Assembly (NCBI GenBank): GCA_017380575.1
Contig: JAFODS010000042.1
Coordinates: forward strand, 23,929 to 87,928
DNA: 64,000 nt
Source of the DNA: Clostridia bacterium
GTDB lineage: Bacteria; Bacillota; Clostridia; Oscillospirales; Acutalibacteraceae
Direction: 5' to 3'
The translations under genes were made by a program, and so were the position numbers. Shown here piece by piece: positions 42,649 through 52,500 of the stretch (positions are counted from its first letter, which is position 1; each line of letters begins with the position of its first letter). The notes beneath the pieces are model-generated. The model searched no databases. It was not told the DNA's origin and saw only the letters and a program-made list of their open reading frames with translations.

Positions 42649-43608
42649 ATGTTTAAGAAGAGTCAGAAAAACCGCGCATTTTTTGCAGCTATCGCAATGC
42701 TTCTTCTTTCTGCTATCGTTATAACGACTGCATCATTCGCTTGGTTCTCATTGGGCAGAAGCGCAATGGCAAGCAACCTTGATCTTAAGGTTACAAAGCA
42801 GGGCGAAGGTATCCAGATTTCTGCTAACGCAACATCATTTACGGATACTTTGACATTTGAAGATCTTAACGGTACATCAACAACAGGCTTCCAGGCTGTT
42901 TCGGAAGATTACAACTTCTTCCCTGCTATGATTGAACCCGCATCTTCAAGTTTTGCTCTTAATGCATTGCCGGCATTCTTCACAGGCGGTGTTGATAAGG
43001 CTACAAACACACTTGAAAGCCTTGCAACAACATCTGATAACGGTGTTGATGTTTACGGTAAGTCAGGTACTGAAACTCCTGCAGGCAGCAAGCAGGCAGG
43101 TTACTATGTATTCGACGTATTCGTTGACTATTCAGGCGGCGAGACAGCTCAGCTTAAGATCGGTCAGTCAGACATCACTGTAAAGAATGATGAGTCTGAC
43201 GGAACTCAGGCTATTGCTGAAGCAGCAAATGCTATGCGTATCGGCTTCGTAAATTGTGGTACTGTTACTAAGGGTGCAAATCCTGCACAGGCTACAAGCG
43301 GTTCTGAAGCAGTCATTTTCGCTACCAATGAAGACGCACGCAACACTCAGCCTATCGCAAGTACAGGTATGAGTGCTGAAATTGCAGAAGATGCTTTTAC
43401 TGTTCCCAAGTCATCAGCAGGTGACATCACTATCGCGGATAATTATAACTGCGCTGTTGATACAGGTGCTGAGGATCAGGTTATTAACATCACAAGTGGT
43501 GTTAACCGCATCAGAGTTTATATCTGGATGGAAGGTCAGGATGCTAACTGCACAGACTCTCTCCAGAGCCAGCTCGTTTCTGCAAACCTTGTATTCACAT
43601 TGGTTTAA
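42649..43608 (+). CDS. SipW-dependent-type secreted subunit A (camelysin/TasA-like)
   Basis: A 319-residue secreted protein. A basic start and hydrophobic segment (residues 11-31) end in TASFAWFS, with likely cleavage after A31. The mature part is acidic, Ala/Thr/Ser-rich and has few aromatic residues. IQISANATSFTDTL, FPAMIEPASSS, MRIGFVNCGTV and the C-terminal VYIWMEGQDANC are shared with the next gene. A very strong AAGGAGGTAAAG ribosome binding site and favoured codons suggest high expression. The pattern fits SipW-processed TasA/camelysin-type fibre proteins; homology beyond the signal region is not proven. Confidence 0.7.
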   Translation: MFKKSQKNRAFFAAIAMLLLSAIVITTASFAWFSLGRSAMASNLDLKVTKQGEGIQISANATSFTDTLTFEDLNGTSTTGFQAVSEDYNFFPAMIEPASSSFALNALPAFFTGGVDKATNTLESLATTSDNGVDVYGKSGTETPAGSKQAGYYVFDVFVDYSGGETAQLKIGQSDITVKNDESDGTQAIAEAANAMRIGFVNCGTVTKGANPAQATSGSEAVIFATNEDARNTQPIASTGMSAEIAEDAFTVPKSSAGDITIADNYNCAVDTGAEDQVINITSGVNRIRVYIWMEGQDANCTDSLQSQLVSANLVFTLV

Positions 43609-43837
43609 TTCCCAGGCATTTACTTACTTCTAATTTATGTTTCAGTTACTCCGGGAAGTAATCGGTTGTAAAGTAATTATTCAGCTGAAAATTTTGCAGG
43701 AAGTTTCCTGCAAACCGGGTTACTGGGAAGGCCGAAAAGCTCCCCGGTGAATGGAACATTGATTAGCAAAACTCATGCGTTTAGCGACGCGTTAACGGTC
43801 GCTAAAGCAAAAAAATCTTTATGGAGGTAAAGAAAAA
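43609..43837 (+). other. Untranslated spacer with two hairpins between subunit genes
   Basis: There is no gene. GCAGGAA/TTCCTGC folds at 43696-43711 and TTTAGCGAC/GTCGCTAAA at 43780-43806, the latter followed by GCAAAAAAATCT. The poor T run makes them more likely RNA-processing or stability elements than full terminators. Confidence 0.55.
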
Positions 43838-44764
43838 ATGAAAAACACATTGAAAAAGCGTACCTTTATCTCTGCCATCGCTATGCTTGTTGTATCAGCA
43901 ATCGTGTTGACATCATCAACATTCGCTTGGTTCTCAATGGCTAAGAGAGTTGAAGTTGAGTCAATGGAACTCAACATCACTTCTCCTGACGGTGTGCAGC
44001 TTTCAGCTAACGCTGACGCTTTCACAACAACTCTTACTCTTGCAGACGTCAAGGGTGAAACAACAGCTCGTTGGGCTGCTTATGCAGAAAATCAGAACAA
44101 CTTCCCTGAACTTCTTGTTCCCTCATCATCAACACTTTTCGTTGATAAATCAATGCCTGTATTCTATTCAGGTTCAATCAATGATGCTGGCCGTATCAGT
44201 GCTACTCAGGTAACATCTGATGCTGGCAGCGGTTATGTTGCATTTGACCTTTTTGTTAAGGTTGGTGCAGACCAGAAGGTTTTCTGGAGCGAATCGTCAA
44301 TCACTTGCGAGGACAACCCGGAGGTTGTTTCAGCAATGAGAATGGCAGTTGTAAACTGCGGTACAGTTGCTGCTAAAGCTGAAGCTGCTGCAATTCTTGC
44401 AACAGTTCCTCAGAATGCTCTTCAGAACCGTGTTGCTATGTATGCTCCTCAGGCAGATATTCATACAGACGCTTCAGGCTATGAAGATGGTGCAACAGTT
44501 CCTAACCTTTACATCGATGCTCCTTTCTCAAATCGTACACCGACAGGTAACGGCAACAATATCATGCAGGAGGGCCAGTACTCAAGTGATTCTGTTGGTA
44601 CAAAGGTTTTGGACGGCAACATGGGTACAGAAGCTTACTTCAACGCTTTAACAGGTATCAACCGAATCCGAGTATACCTTTGGATGGAAGGTAACGATGT
44701 TGACTGTGAAAACTCAGTAGCAGGTGCAACAATCGACTTCAATCTTGTATTTACAATTGTTTAA
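43838..44764 (+). CDS. SipW-dependent-type secreted subunit B, paralogue of subunit A
   Basis: A 308-residue paralogue of the preceding protein. The hydrophobic segment ends SSTFAWFSMAKR, with cleavage expected after A30. VQLSANADAFTTTLTL, FPELLVPSSST, MRMAVVNCGTV and INRIRVYLWMEGNDVDC are shared blocks. The two cysteines conserved between the paralogues (one in VNCGTV, one in the C-terminal motif) may form a disulfide. TATGGAGGTAAAG precedes the ATG and is almost identical to the ribosome binding site of subunit A. It is probably a second structural subunit. Confidence 0.7.
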   Translation: MKNTLKKRTFISAIAMLVVSAIVLTSSTFAWFSMAKRVEVESMELNITSPDGVQLSANADAFTTTLTLADVKGETTARWAAYAENQNNFPELLVPSSSTLFVDKSMPVFYSGSINDAGRISATQVTSDAGSGYVAFDLFVKVGADQKVFWSESSITCEDNPEVVSAMRMAVVNCGTVAAKAEAAAILATVPQNALQNRVAMYAPQADIHTDASGYEDGATVPNLYIDAPFSNRTPTGNGNNIMQEGQYSSDSVGTKVLDGNMGTEAYFNALTGINRIRVYLWMEGNDVDCENSVAGATIDFNLVFTIV

Positions 44765-44965
44765 TTTATTTAGTCAATTGTGAACGAAAAAATCTTCCCG
44801 CAGAGCAGGAGCTCTGCTCTGCGGATTACCGTCACAAATTCACGGGTGGCGATTTTGTCATCGTCACCCGAGTAAATCCAAAATGCCGAAAGGCGATTTA
44901 TGAGCATTCGCAGAGTGCTTATAAATGACCTTTTAGTCAAATAAAATCAGGAGTGAATGTAAAAA
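44765..44965 (+). other. Untranslated spacer with two strong hairpins after subunit B
   Basis: CCGCAGAGCAG/CTGCTCTGCGG (44798-44824, 11 bp) and CGGGTGGCGAT/ATCGTCACCCG (44843-44870) lie in a row without T runs. They may protect the upstream subunit mRNA or reduce readthrough into the peptidase gene. Confidence 0.55.
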
Positions 44966-45694
44966 ATGAAAAACAAACTTAAAAAGGTGCTTGAAGTCGT
45001 TTCGGACGTGCTTCTTGTATTCATCCTCATTATTGCGATTGTCATTACTGTTATGACCTTCACATCAAAGAATTCGGACGTCGGTGTTGGTAACGTTTTC
45101 GGTTATACCCCCTTCACAATCCAGTCTGACTCAATGAAGCCCGCTTTCGCAACAGGCGATATGATTATCGCTAAGGAAGTTAAAAACGTAAACGAGCTTA
45201 AAATCGGTGACGTTATCACTTATACAACCGTTCTTACAGACAGCGAAGGCAGAAGCATTAGAGGTAACAACACCCATAGAATCCTCGATATTGTTTATAA
45301 CAAGGACGGCACAATCAATAACTTCGTCACAAAGGGTGACGCGATAGATATGGAAGATACCGTGCCCGTTACACCGGACTCAATCCTCGGTAAGCAGATC
45401 AATTCAGGTTACGACGAAAGCGGAAATCTGAGAGAAGGACTTAAGATTGTCGGCCTCGGCCATGCACTTCAGTTCCTTCAGAGCCGTACAGGATTTATGA
45501 TCTGTATCATCATTCCGCTTGCACTTTTCTTCATCTGGCAGATTTATAAGCTCATTATGATGTTTATGGAAGCTAAGGCAGAAGACATCGATGAAGAAAC
45601 AAAGCGCCGCGCAATTGCTGAATACCTCGCTGAGCAGGAAGCTCTTAAAAAGGCAGAGGGCGAAGCAAAAGCATCTGATGAAACAGATAAATAA
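44966..45694 (+). CDS. SipW/ER-type signal peptidase I (S26B), locus copy 1
   Basis: A 242-residue membrane serine peptidase. There is an N-terminal membrane helix (15-32), catalytic Ser in QSDSMKP (S56), His instead of the bacterial Lys in NTHRIL (H104) and Asp in TKGDA (D125), plus a second helix near 175-195 and a charged C-terminal tail. Ser-His-type peptidases such as SipW process TasA and similar fibre proteins. It directly follows the two subunit genes, its likely substrates. CAGGAGTG precedes the ATG. Confidence 0.9.
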   Translation: MKNKLKKVLEVVSDVLLVFILIIAIVITVMTFTSKNSDVGVGNVFGYTPFTIQSDSMKPAFATGDMIIAKEVKNVNELKIGDVITYTTVLTDSEGRSIRGNNTHRILDIVYNKDGTINNFVTKGDAIDMEDTVPVTPDSILGKQINSGYDESGNLREGLKIVGLGHALQFLQSRTGFMICIIIPLALFFIWQIYKLIMMFMEAKAEDIDEETKRRAIAEYLAEQEALKKAEGEAKASDETDK

Positions 45695-45757
45695 CATTCA
45701 CAACCTGTACAATATATAACTCAGATTTTAACTAACTTTTTAAAGGGTGACTGAAAG

Positions 45758-47323
45758 ATGATAGTAACAAAATTCATTGCAGAGTTCTTAAATCAATTTT
45801 TCATAAAAGGTGTTTGGGGAATCTTTAAAGGTATCGGCCTCGGTATTGCCAATATCTTCAACGTTCCCGAATACATAAGCATTTTCAAATCATGGTCAGG
45901 CGACTTCACAGCTGTTGACTGGGTTCTTGCAATCCTCACAGTTATTGCAACTGTTGTTGTTCTTGCAGCGATTGTTCTTCTTGTTGTTGTGCTTGTTAAG
46001 AAGTACATCAGAGTCCGCAGAACACTTGTTGACCAGGAAGAGCTTCTTAACGAAGTCGGCAACCTCAACAGAGAAATCATCAAGCTTCATAACGAAAAGG
46101 AAAGAATCCTTGCAATGAAGGTTTCTCAGCTCGGTCTTAAGCCCGGCGAAAGCTCATTTATTGAAACAGCAGAAGAAAACACTCAGGGCGAAGAGAGCAC
46201 AGAGAAGAAAGAAGACGGTGAAATCGACAAGTCAGCAGACGACTACAGCCGTTTCTACAAGTGTACTCAGGTTGATATCGAGCTTGAGGATTACGTTGCT
46301 CCCGAATACGACAACGAAATCACACTTCCCGAAATCTGTGATATGTTCCGCAACTACGCTTGTTCAAGACTTGGTCTTTTCTACGAAATCAAGGTTATCC
46401 GCCTTTTCCTTTCAGCATTTGCTTCAACTCGACTTATTATCCTTCAGGGTATTTCAGGTACAGGTAAAACTTCACTTGCTTACGCTTGGGGTAAGTTCCT
46501 TCAGAACCCTGTAACAATCGCATCAGTTCAGCCGTCATGGCGTGACCGTACTGAAATCTTCGGTTACTTCAACGAATTCACAAAGCGATTCAACGAAACA
46601 GAAGTTCTTAAGAAGATGTACGAAGCTACATTCAAAGAAGATATCTTCATCACTGTTCTTGACGAAATGAACATCGCTCGTGTTGAGTATTACTTCGCTG
46701 AGCTTCTTTCAATCCTCGAAATGCCGTCACGTGATGAATGGGTTGTTTCGCTCGTTCCCAGCGTATGGCCGACTGACCCGAAGCACGTTATCGACGGTAA
46801 GCTCAAGCTTCCTGAAAATATGTGGTACATCGGTACAATCAATAACGACGACTCAACATTCGCCGTTTCCGATAAGGTTTATGACCGTGCTATTCCGATT
46901 GACCTTAACAGTAAGGGTAAATTCTTCGAAGCACCGTACACAGAAAACCTTACACTCAGCTATAAGCACCTTGAAGATATGTTCAGAGACTGCCAGACAA
47001 AGTACAAGGTTTCTGACGAAAATCTTAAGAAAATCGAAGAGCTTGACGACTATGTTATCGAACATTTCCGTCTTGCATTCGGTAACCGTATTGTTAAGCA
47101 GCTCAAGGAATTCGTTCCTGCTTACGTTGGCTGCGGCGGTACAGAAATCGACGGTATCGACTTCGTTCTTGCAAAGAAAGTTTTCCGTAAGTTCGAAAGC
47201 TTGAACCTTTCATTCATCCGTGATGAAATCGACGGACTTGTTACTTACCTTAACAAGCACTTCGGTAAGGCTAACATGAACGAATGTAAAGAATACCTCC
47301 AGCTTCTTAAGAGACTTATGTAA
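45758..47323 (+). CDS. Membrane-anchored McrB-like AAA+ ATPase
   Basis: A 521-residue protein. An N-terminal hydrophobic region includes a strong helix at about 54-80 (VLAILTVIATVVVLAAIVLL), then a coiled coil (EELLNEVGNLNREIIKLHNE) and an acidic linker. The AAA+ domain has Walker A QGISGTGKTS near residue 231, Walker B TVLDEMNIARVEYYFAELL near 298 and sensor-1 GTINNDDST with a following DRA. DEMN and this insertion pattern are typical of McrB-type GTPase/ATPases. Membrane anchoring and a setting among secreted fibre-like proteins are unusual for that family. The partner gene follows 36 bases later. Confidence 0.85.
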   Translation: MIVTKFIAEFLNQFFIKGVWGIFKGIGLGIANIFNVPEYISIFKSWSGDFTAVDWVLAILTVIATVVVLAAIVLLVVVLVKKYIRVRRTLVDQEELLNEVGNLNREIIKLHNEKERILAMKVSQLGLKPGESSFIETAEENTQGEESTEKKEDGEIDKSADDYSRFYKCTQVDIELEDYVAPEYDNEITLPEICDMFRNYACSRLGLFYEIKVIRLFLSAFASTRLIILQGISGTGKTSLAYAWGKFLQNPVTIASVQPSWRDRTEIFGYFNEFTKRFNETEVLKKMYEATFKEDIFITVLDEMNIARVEYYFAELLSILEMPSRDEWVVSLVPSVWPTDPKHVIDGKLKLPENMWYIGTINNDDSTFAVSDKVYDRAIPIDLNSKGKFFEAPYTENLTLSYKHLEDMFRDCQTKYKVSDENLKKIEELDDYVIEHFRLAFGNRIVKQLKEFVPAYVGCGGTEIDGIDFVLAKKVFRKFESLNLSFIRDEIDGLVTYLNKHFGKANMNECKEYLQLLKRLM

Positions 47324-47359
47324 TTTTAAGCTAATCAATTCTCAAAGGGGAAATAATCC

Positions 47360-49537
47360 ATGGAAAAATCTTATCTTGAATTATATCTTGAATATAAGGA
47401 TTCCCTTGCTTCTCTCACAACGGACAGTGTGTTTTACGATGCTATGGAAAACTGCATTGATACCGGTGAGAATAAGTATTCCTTGTTCAACAGATATTTT
47501 GAAAAGAAAATCGACCTCAGATGGGTTGAGGAAATCGAAGCATGTATCATTCCCCTTGATAACATTATGCGAGTTCCCCGTAAGTTCATCGTTCAGGAAG
47601 AGGAAATTGTTCCCATTGAACGTGCACGAAAGATTACAAACGAATCAATCCGCCACCTTGCTCAGCATACAAATATGATTGCAAAGGTTGAGGGTGACGA
47701 CGTTACTCCAAACCAGATTCTTAACGTTTTCCGTGAAGAAAGCTTCGAAGTTTATGAAAATAGATTCGTTTACACTCTTATGCAGAACCTCATCAGATTT
47801 ATTGATATCCGTTACGATGTTATCTTCAATATTTCCGATGACGACAATATGGCTTCTCTTAAAATGGAAAGCGACTTCAACCGCGGCCGTGAAAAGGTTA
47901 CATACAAGCTTGAAGTTTCTGCACAGTCAGGTGGCAGTGAGCTTGAAGACACGGCAAACATTGACGGCGAAAATGCATCAGCTTTCCAGCGAATTGAGAG
48001 AATCAAGAAGATTATCAATGAATATGCACACTCTTCTTTCATGAAAGAATTGAGAAACTGTGTGCCCGTCCGTCCTCCGATTATGAGAACGAACGCTATT
48101 CAGAAAAACCCGAACTTCAGAGCTTGTCTTAAGCTCTGGCAGTTCATCCAGTCGTACAATGACCTCGGTTATGAGATTACCGTTAAGGAATCTAACGATA
48201 TGGTCAGCGACGAATACAGAAATCAGCTTAACCAGATGATGGCACTTAACTATATGATGCTTAAGGCAAACACTATGTCGGAAGATGCCGTCGGTCAGCA
48301 GAAGCGCCGTAAACTCAAGCCGAAGCTTCTTAAGCGACTTGCTGAAGAGCTTGTTCTTGATTACGATATGGAAGACGTTGAAATCCAGCGTGTTTTCGTT
48401 GAAGAAATCAAGCGTGTCAGCAAGAAGAAGATGGAAGGCGAAAAGAAAATTCAGGAGGCTATCCAGCGTGCTCTTGATTCCGAAAATGCACGTAAAAAGG
48501 CAATCGAGGACAAAATCAAGGCAAAAATTGCTCACGAAAAAGAGATGGAGCGTCGCCGCATAGCCCGCGAAAAAGAAAGAGAACGTCTTGCAATGCAGAA
48601 GGAAAAAGAGCGCATTGCAAAAGAAAAGGCAAAGGAAAAAGCAAGAAAAGAAAAAGAACTTGCCCTTGCCAAGGAGCGTGCAAGAAAAGAGAGAGAAAAG
48701 GCTCGTCTTGCAAGAGCAAAAGAGAAAGAACGCATCCGCCTCGAAAAAGAGAAGGAGAAAGCAAGACTTCTCAAGGAAAAAGAAAGAGCTGCAAAGCTTC
48801 AGGCTGCAGAGGAAGCAAAGCTTGCACGTCAGAAGCAGCGTGAAGAAGAGCGTAAGGCAAGAGAAGAGGCAAAGCGACTTGCTCTTATCGAAAAAGAAAA
48901 GGCTGCAAAAGCTAAGGCTAAAGAAAAAGAAAGAGCCGCAAAAGCTCTTGCACTTGAAAAAGAGCGTGCTGCAAAGCTCAAGGAAAAAGAGCGCATAGCA
49001 AAGATGAAGGCAGCACAGGCTGAAAAAGAAAAGCTTGCCCGTGAAAAGGCAAAGGAAAAAGAAAGAGCAGCAAAGGCACTCGCCGCTGAAAAAGCAAAGG
49101 CAAAGGCTGCTGCAGAAAAGGCGAAGGAAAAAGAGAAGGCTCTTAAGGAAAAAGCTGATTTAGCTGAAAAAGAGCGTATCGCCAAAGAAAAAGCAAAAGA
49201 AAAAGAGAGAATAGCTAAAGAAAAAGCTGCCGAGAAAATGAAGGCAGACAAAGAAAAGGCTAAGCTCAAAGAAAAAGAGCGTCTTGCGAAAGAGAAGGCT
49301 GCACAGGCAGAAAAGAACCGCATCGCTAAAGAAAAAGCGAAGGAAAAGGAACGCCTTGCAAAAGAAAAAATCAAAGAGCAGGAACGCATCGCCAAGGAAA
49401 AGGCGAAAGAAAAAGAAAGATTAGCCCGTGAAAAGGCTAAGGCTAAGGCAAAAGAGCAGGCAAGACTTGCCCGTGAAAAAGCTAAAGCCAAAGAGAAGGC
49501 ACTCAAAGAGAAGAAAGCTTCAAAGAATGCCGAATAA
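47360..49537 (+). CDS. DUF2357-like protein with a giant charged coiled coil
   Basis: A 725-residue protein. Residues 1 to about 330 resemble the DUF2357 domain found in McrC-type partners of McrB: RVPRKFIVQEEEIVPIERAR, NESIRHLAQHTNMI, EESFEVYENRFVYTLMQNL and RTNAIQKNPNFRACLKLWQF. Instead of the usual PD-(D/E)xK nuclease, residues about 370-720 consist of Lys/Glu/Ala/Arg repeats of the KEKERIAKEKAKEKE kind, a very long single helix or coiled coil ending KKASKNAE. It could be a cytoplasmic scaffold for the ATPase. The DUF2357 assignment is by eye. Confidence 0.72.
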   Translation: MEKSYLELYLEYKDSLASLTTDSVFYDAMENCIDTGENKYSLFNRYFEKKIDLRWVEEIEACIIPLDNIMRVPRKFIVQEEEIVPIERARKITNESIRHLAQHTNMIAKVEGDDVTPNQILNVFREESFEVYENRFVYTLMQNLIRFIDIRYDVIFNISDDDNMASLKMESDFNRGREKVTYKLEVSAQSGGSELEDTANIDGENASAFQRIERIKKIINEYAHSSFMKELRNCVPVRPPIMRTNAIQKNPNFRACLKLWQFIQSYNDLGYEITVKESNDMVSDEYRNQLNQMMALNYMMLKANTMSEDAVGQQKRRKLKPKLLKRLAEELVLDYDMEDVEIQRVFVEEIKRVSKKKMEGEKKIQEAIQRALDSENARKKAIEDKIKAKIAHEKEMERRRIAREKERERLAMQKEKERIAKEKAKEKARKEKELALAKERARKEREKARLARAKEKERIRLEKEKEKARLLKEKERAAKLQAAEEAKLARQKQREEERKAREEAKRLALIEKEKAAKAKAKEKERAAKALALEKERAAKLKEKERIAKMKAAQAEKEKLAREKAKEKERAAKALAAEKAKAKAAAEKAKEKEKALKEKADLAEKERIAKEKAKEKERIAKEKAAEKMKADKEKAKLKEKERLAKEKAAQAEKNRIAKEKAKEKERLAKEKIKEQERIAKEKAKEKERLAREKAKAKAKEQARLAREKAKAKEKALKEKKASKNAE

Positions 49538-49580
49538 TTATTAAACTCACCGTTGCGACGGTTTCGGAGGAAAAGAAAGT

Positions 49581-52500
49581 ATGTTAAGAAGGAGATTTGA
49601 ACAGGTTGCGGTTATGCTCCTGAGCATTGTAATGCTTGTGACATCAACCGGAATAGTGTCATCATTGGCGACAACTGACGTCAATGAGTCTTCTGTTGCG
49701 CCTTCAACTTCCTCCACTCAGTCTTCAACCTCCTCAACGGCTTCTTCAACAACAGAGTCAACATCAACCTCAACTGTTACTCAGGAAGGCGGAGCAATAA
49801 CACCTCCCTCAGTTGAGCAGGAAGGCGGAGCAATCGTCGTAATTGACGAAGGTAACGGCACAAAGGAAAATCCGTTCAGGATTTCAACAACAGAACAGTT
49901 CCTTTCACTCGGCGGTAAGGTAAACAACACAGCAAACGCTGACAAGTACTTTGTTCTTACTGCAGATATCGACCTTTCAGGTGTAAGCGGAAGTGACTTT
50001 GCAAAGAATGGCGGTTCACTTGTCGGAATTGACAAACAGCTTGCATCAACAAGTGCAAATGTATTCATCAACCTCGACGGTAACGGATATACACTCAAGG
50101 GTCTTAACGTTGAAATCGCTTCGGGTAATGCCGCATCAATCTTCGGCACACTTAACGAAAAATCATCAATCAGAAATCTTAAGATTGAAAAGCCCGTAAT
50201 GAAGTCAACATCTGCTGAAATGGCAGATATTGCTCTCATCGCAACAGTAAACAAGGGTACTGTTTCCGGTGTAACGGTTACATATCCCGTGCTCACAGCT
50301 GAAAATGCAATGAATACAGCGTTCATCGTTGCTGAAAACTACGGTACAGTTTCTGACGTAACCGTAAAGGGTAAGCATACCAATATCAGCGCAGCATCTG
50401 CTGAAAATCACACAATTTCGGCAACAGGCAACGTCGGTGCGGTTGCAGGTCTTAACCACGGCACAATCAGCAACGCTTCTGCAATCAACATCGGAATGTT
50501 CATTCCTGCAGTTGAAAGTGCAGTCGTTTACGGCGGTATCGCAGGTTGCAATTCAGGCTCCGTTCTTAACAGCGTTGCAACAGGTAACGTTATGGGCGGT
50601 AAGTCTGCTGACACTGTCGGCGGTGTAGTCGGCAAGGCTGTGAAGGGTGCTTCAGGTTCAGAAATCACTTCAACTCTTACAAATAACTATTCACTCGTCG
50701 CAATTTCATCCTCAGTAACAGGCAACGGTATCATCGGTGCTGACGGCAAGGCTGAAATGGTCAAGGATTGCTTCTGGTCAGGCGAAGTGAGTGGCAAGAA
50801 TACAATGCTCAGCGACTACGGCTGTGGCGTTGACGAGCTTAACTTCCGTCAGTTTAGCCTTATTCCTCAGGGCAAGAAGGCTGTTCTTTCTTCAAACGGT
50901 GTCAAGTCAACATCATGGGGTAAGGCAACATTTGAACTCGACGGTGAAATTACCGTTAAGGGTGACGGAGTAAGTGCATCTGCAAACGGCAATGCAGTTG
51001 AAATTACTGCAACTGCTTCGGGCAAGGTTGCGACTGCAACATATAATACAAAGATAACTCTTCCTGCAAACGTCGGTTCATCCTCTGCAGGCAACACTCT
51101 TAAGCAGCACTTCCGAGTTCAGCTTCTCACGGTTGCGAAGGATGCAAAGGGCGACGGCTCAGCAACAAATCCGTTTGTTGTTATGTCAGCAGGCGACTTC
51201 AATCTTCTCAGATATGCTCCGGGAATGAACATCGTTCTCGGTAAGGATATTACAGTCAACTCACGTGCAACAGCAATCAAGGGCACAGTTGACGGTAACG
51301 GTTATACAATCAACACAGCGAAGCCTCTTGCAAGTGCGGTTTACGGCAATGTGAAGAATCTTAACGTTATTGTAACAGCTGACCTTTCAACAGCTGTTCT
51401 CGGCAATGCAATCAATGCATCCGTAAACAACGTAAGAGTAGCAATGGCAGAGGGCGTTTCGCTTAAGGCAAACACAAACAATTCAGGTATCCTCTTCAAC
51501 AGAATCGCCGCAGGTACGGTTATTGATTCTGCTCTTGTCAAGGGTAACGTTACAATCGTTGAAGATAAGCTTTCTTCAATCGGTGCATTCGCAGGTCTTA
51601 TCGACGGTGACAAGGTTGTTATAAGAAACAGCGGTGCTGTTGCAGATATCGTTGCAGAAAAGGATATCACTTCTGCAGATACAGCAATTTTCGCAGGTAA
51701 GGTTGCAGGAAACGAAGTTTCAATCACTGACGGTTATGTCGGCGGCGAAAACCTTGCAGGTAAGTATGCGTTCATCGGCACAGTATCGGGCAAGAAGCTC
51801 ACTGTCAAGAATATTTACACGGACCTTGCTTCTGAAGAATTCGCATCATTTGACGGCTTCGATAAGAACCAGTTCAAGGCTTGGTCGTTTGACGGCGGAA
51901 ACGTCGGATTCTTTACAGGAAACGGCGGCAAGTTCACAGCAACTCTTCCCGAAATCAAGGCATTCGGCTCAACAGACAGCGGAGATTATTCCGTAATCTG
52001 TGACGCTTCAAAGCTCATCGCAACAGTAAACGTTGAAGGCGGTAAGCTCGTTCTTAACGTACAGCGTGCGGCAGGAGTTATCACTGTTAAGTCAATCCCC
52101 GTAACTGTTGTTAACACAAAGACAGGTCTTTCTGCAACAATCAACGTTTCAAACGGACTTGAAAAGGAAGCAAGCGGAAGATATGTTATCAATTCAGCAT
52201 TTGATCTTGCTTATGTGAGTGAAAATATTGCCGAACTCAGCAACGCAAGCTTCATTATGAAGAGCGATGTTGATATGGCAGAGCTCAGCTCATTCTCACC
52301 GATCGGCTCTGCAGAAGTAAGCTTCAGCGGAACATTCGACGGTAACGGCAAGACTGTAAGTAATCTTGCAATCGACGGCAACGCAAAGGTCGGTCTCTTT
52401 GCTGTTCTTGACGGTGCAACCGTGAAGAATCTTAAGTTTGCCGATGCAAAGGTTTCATCAGACGGCGGTTATGTCGGTGTGCTTGCAGGTCAGGTTACAG

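Noticed and set aside
48532-49506. Long minus-strand frames rich in Ser/Phe/Ala opposite the coiled-coil region
   Set aside because: They are the reverse reading of Lys/Glu/Ala codon repeats; no start signals and no plausible protein.
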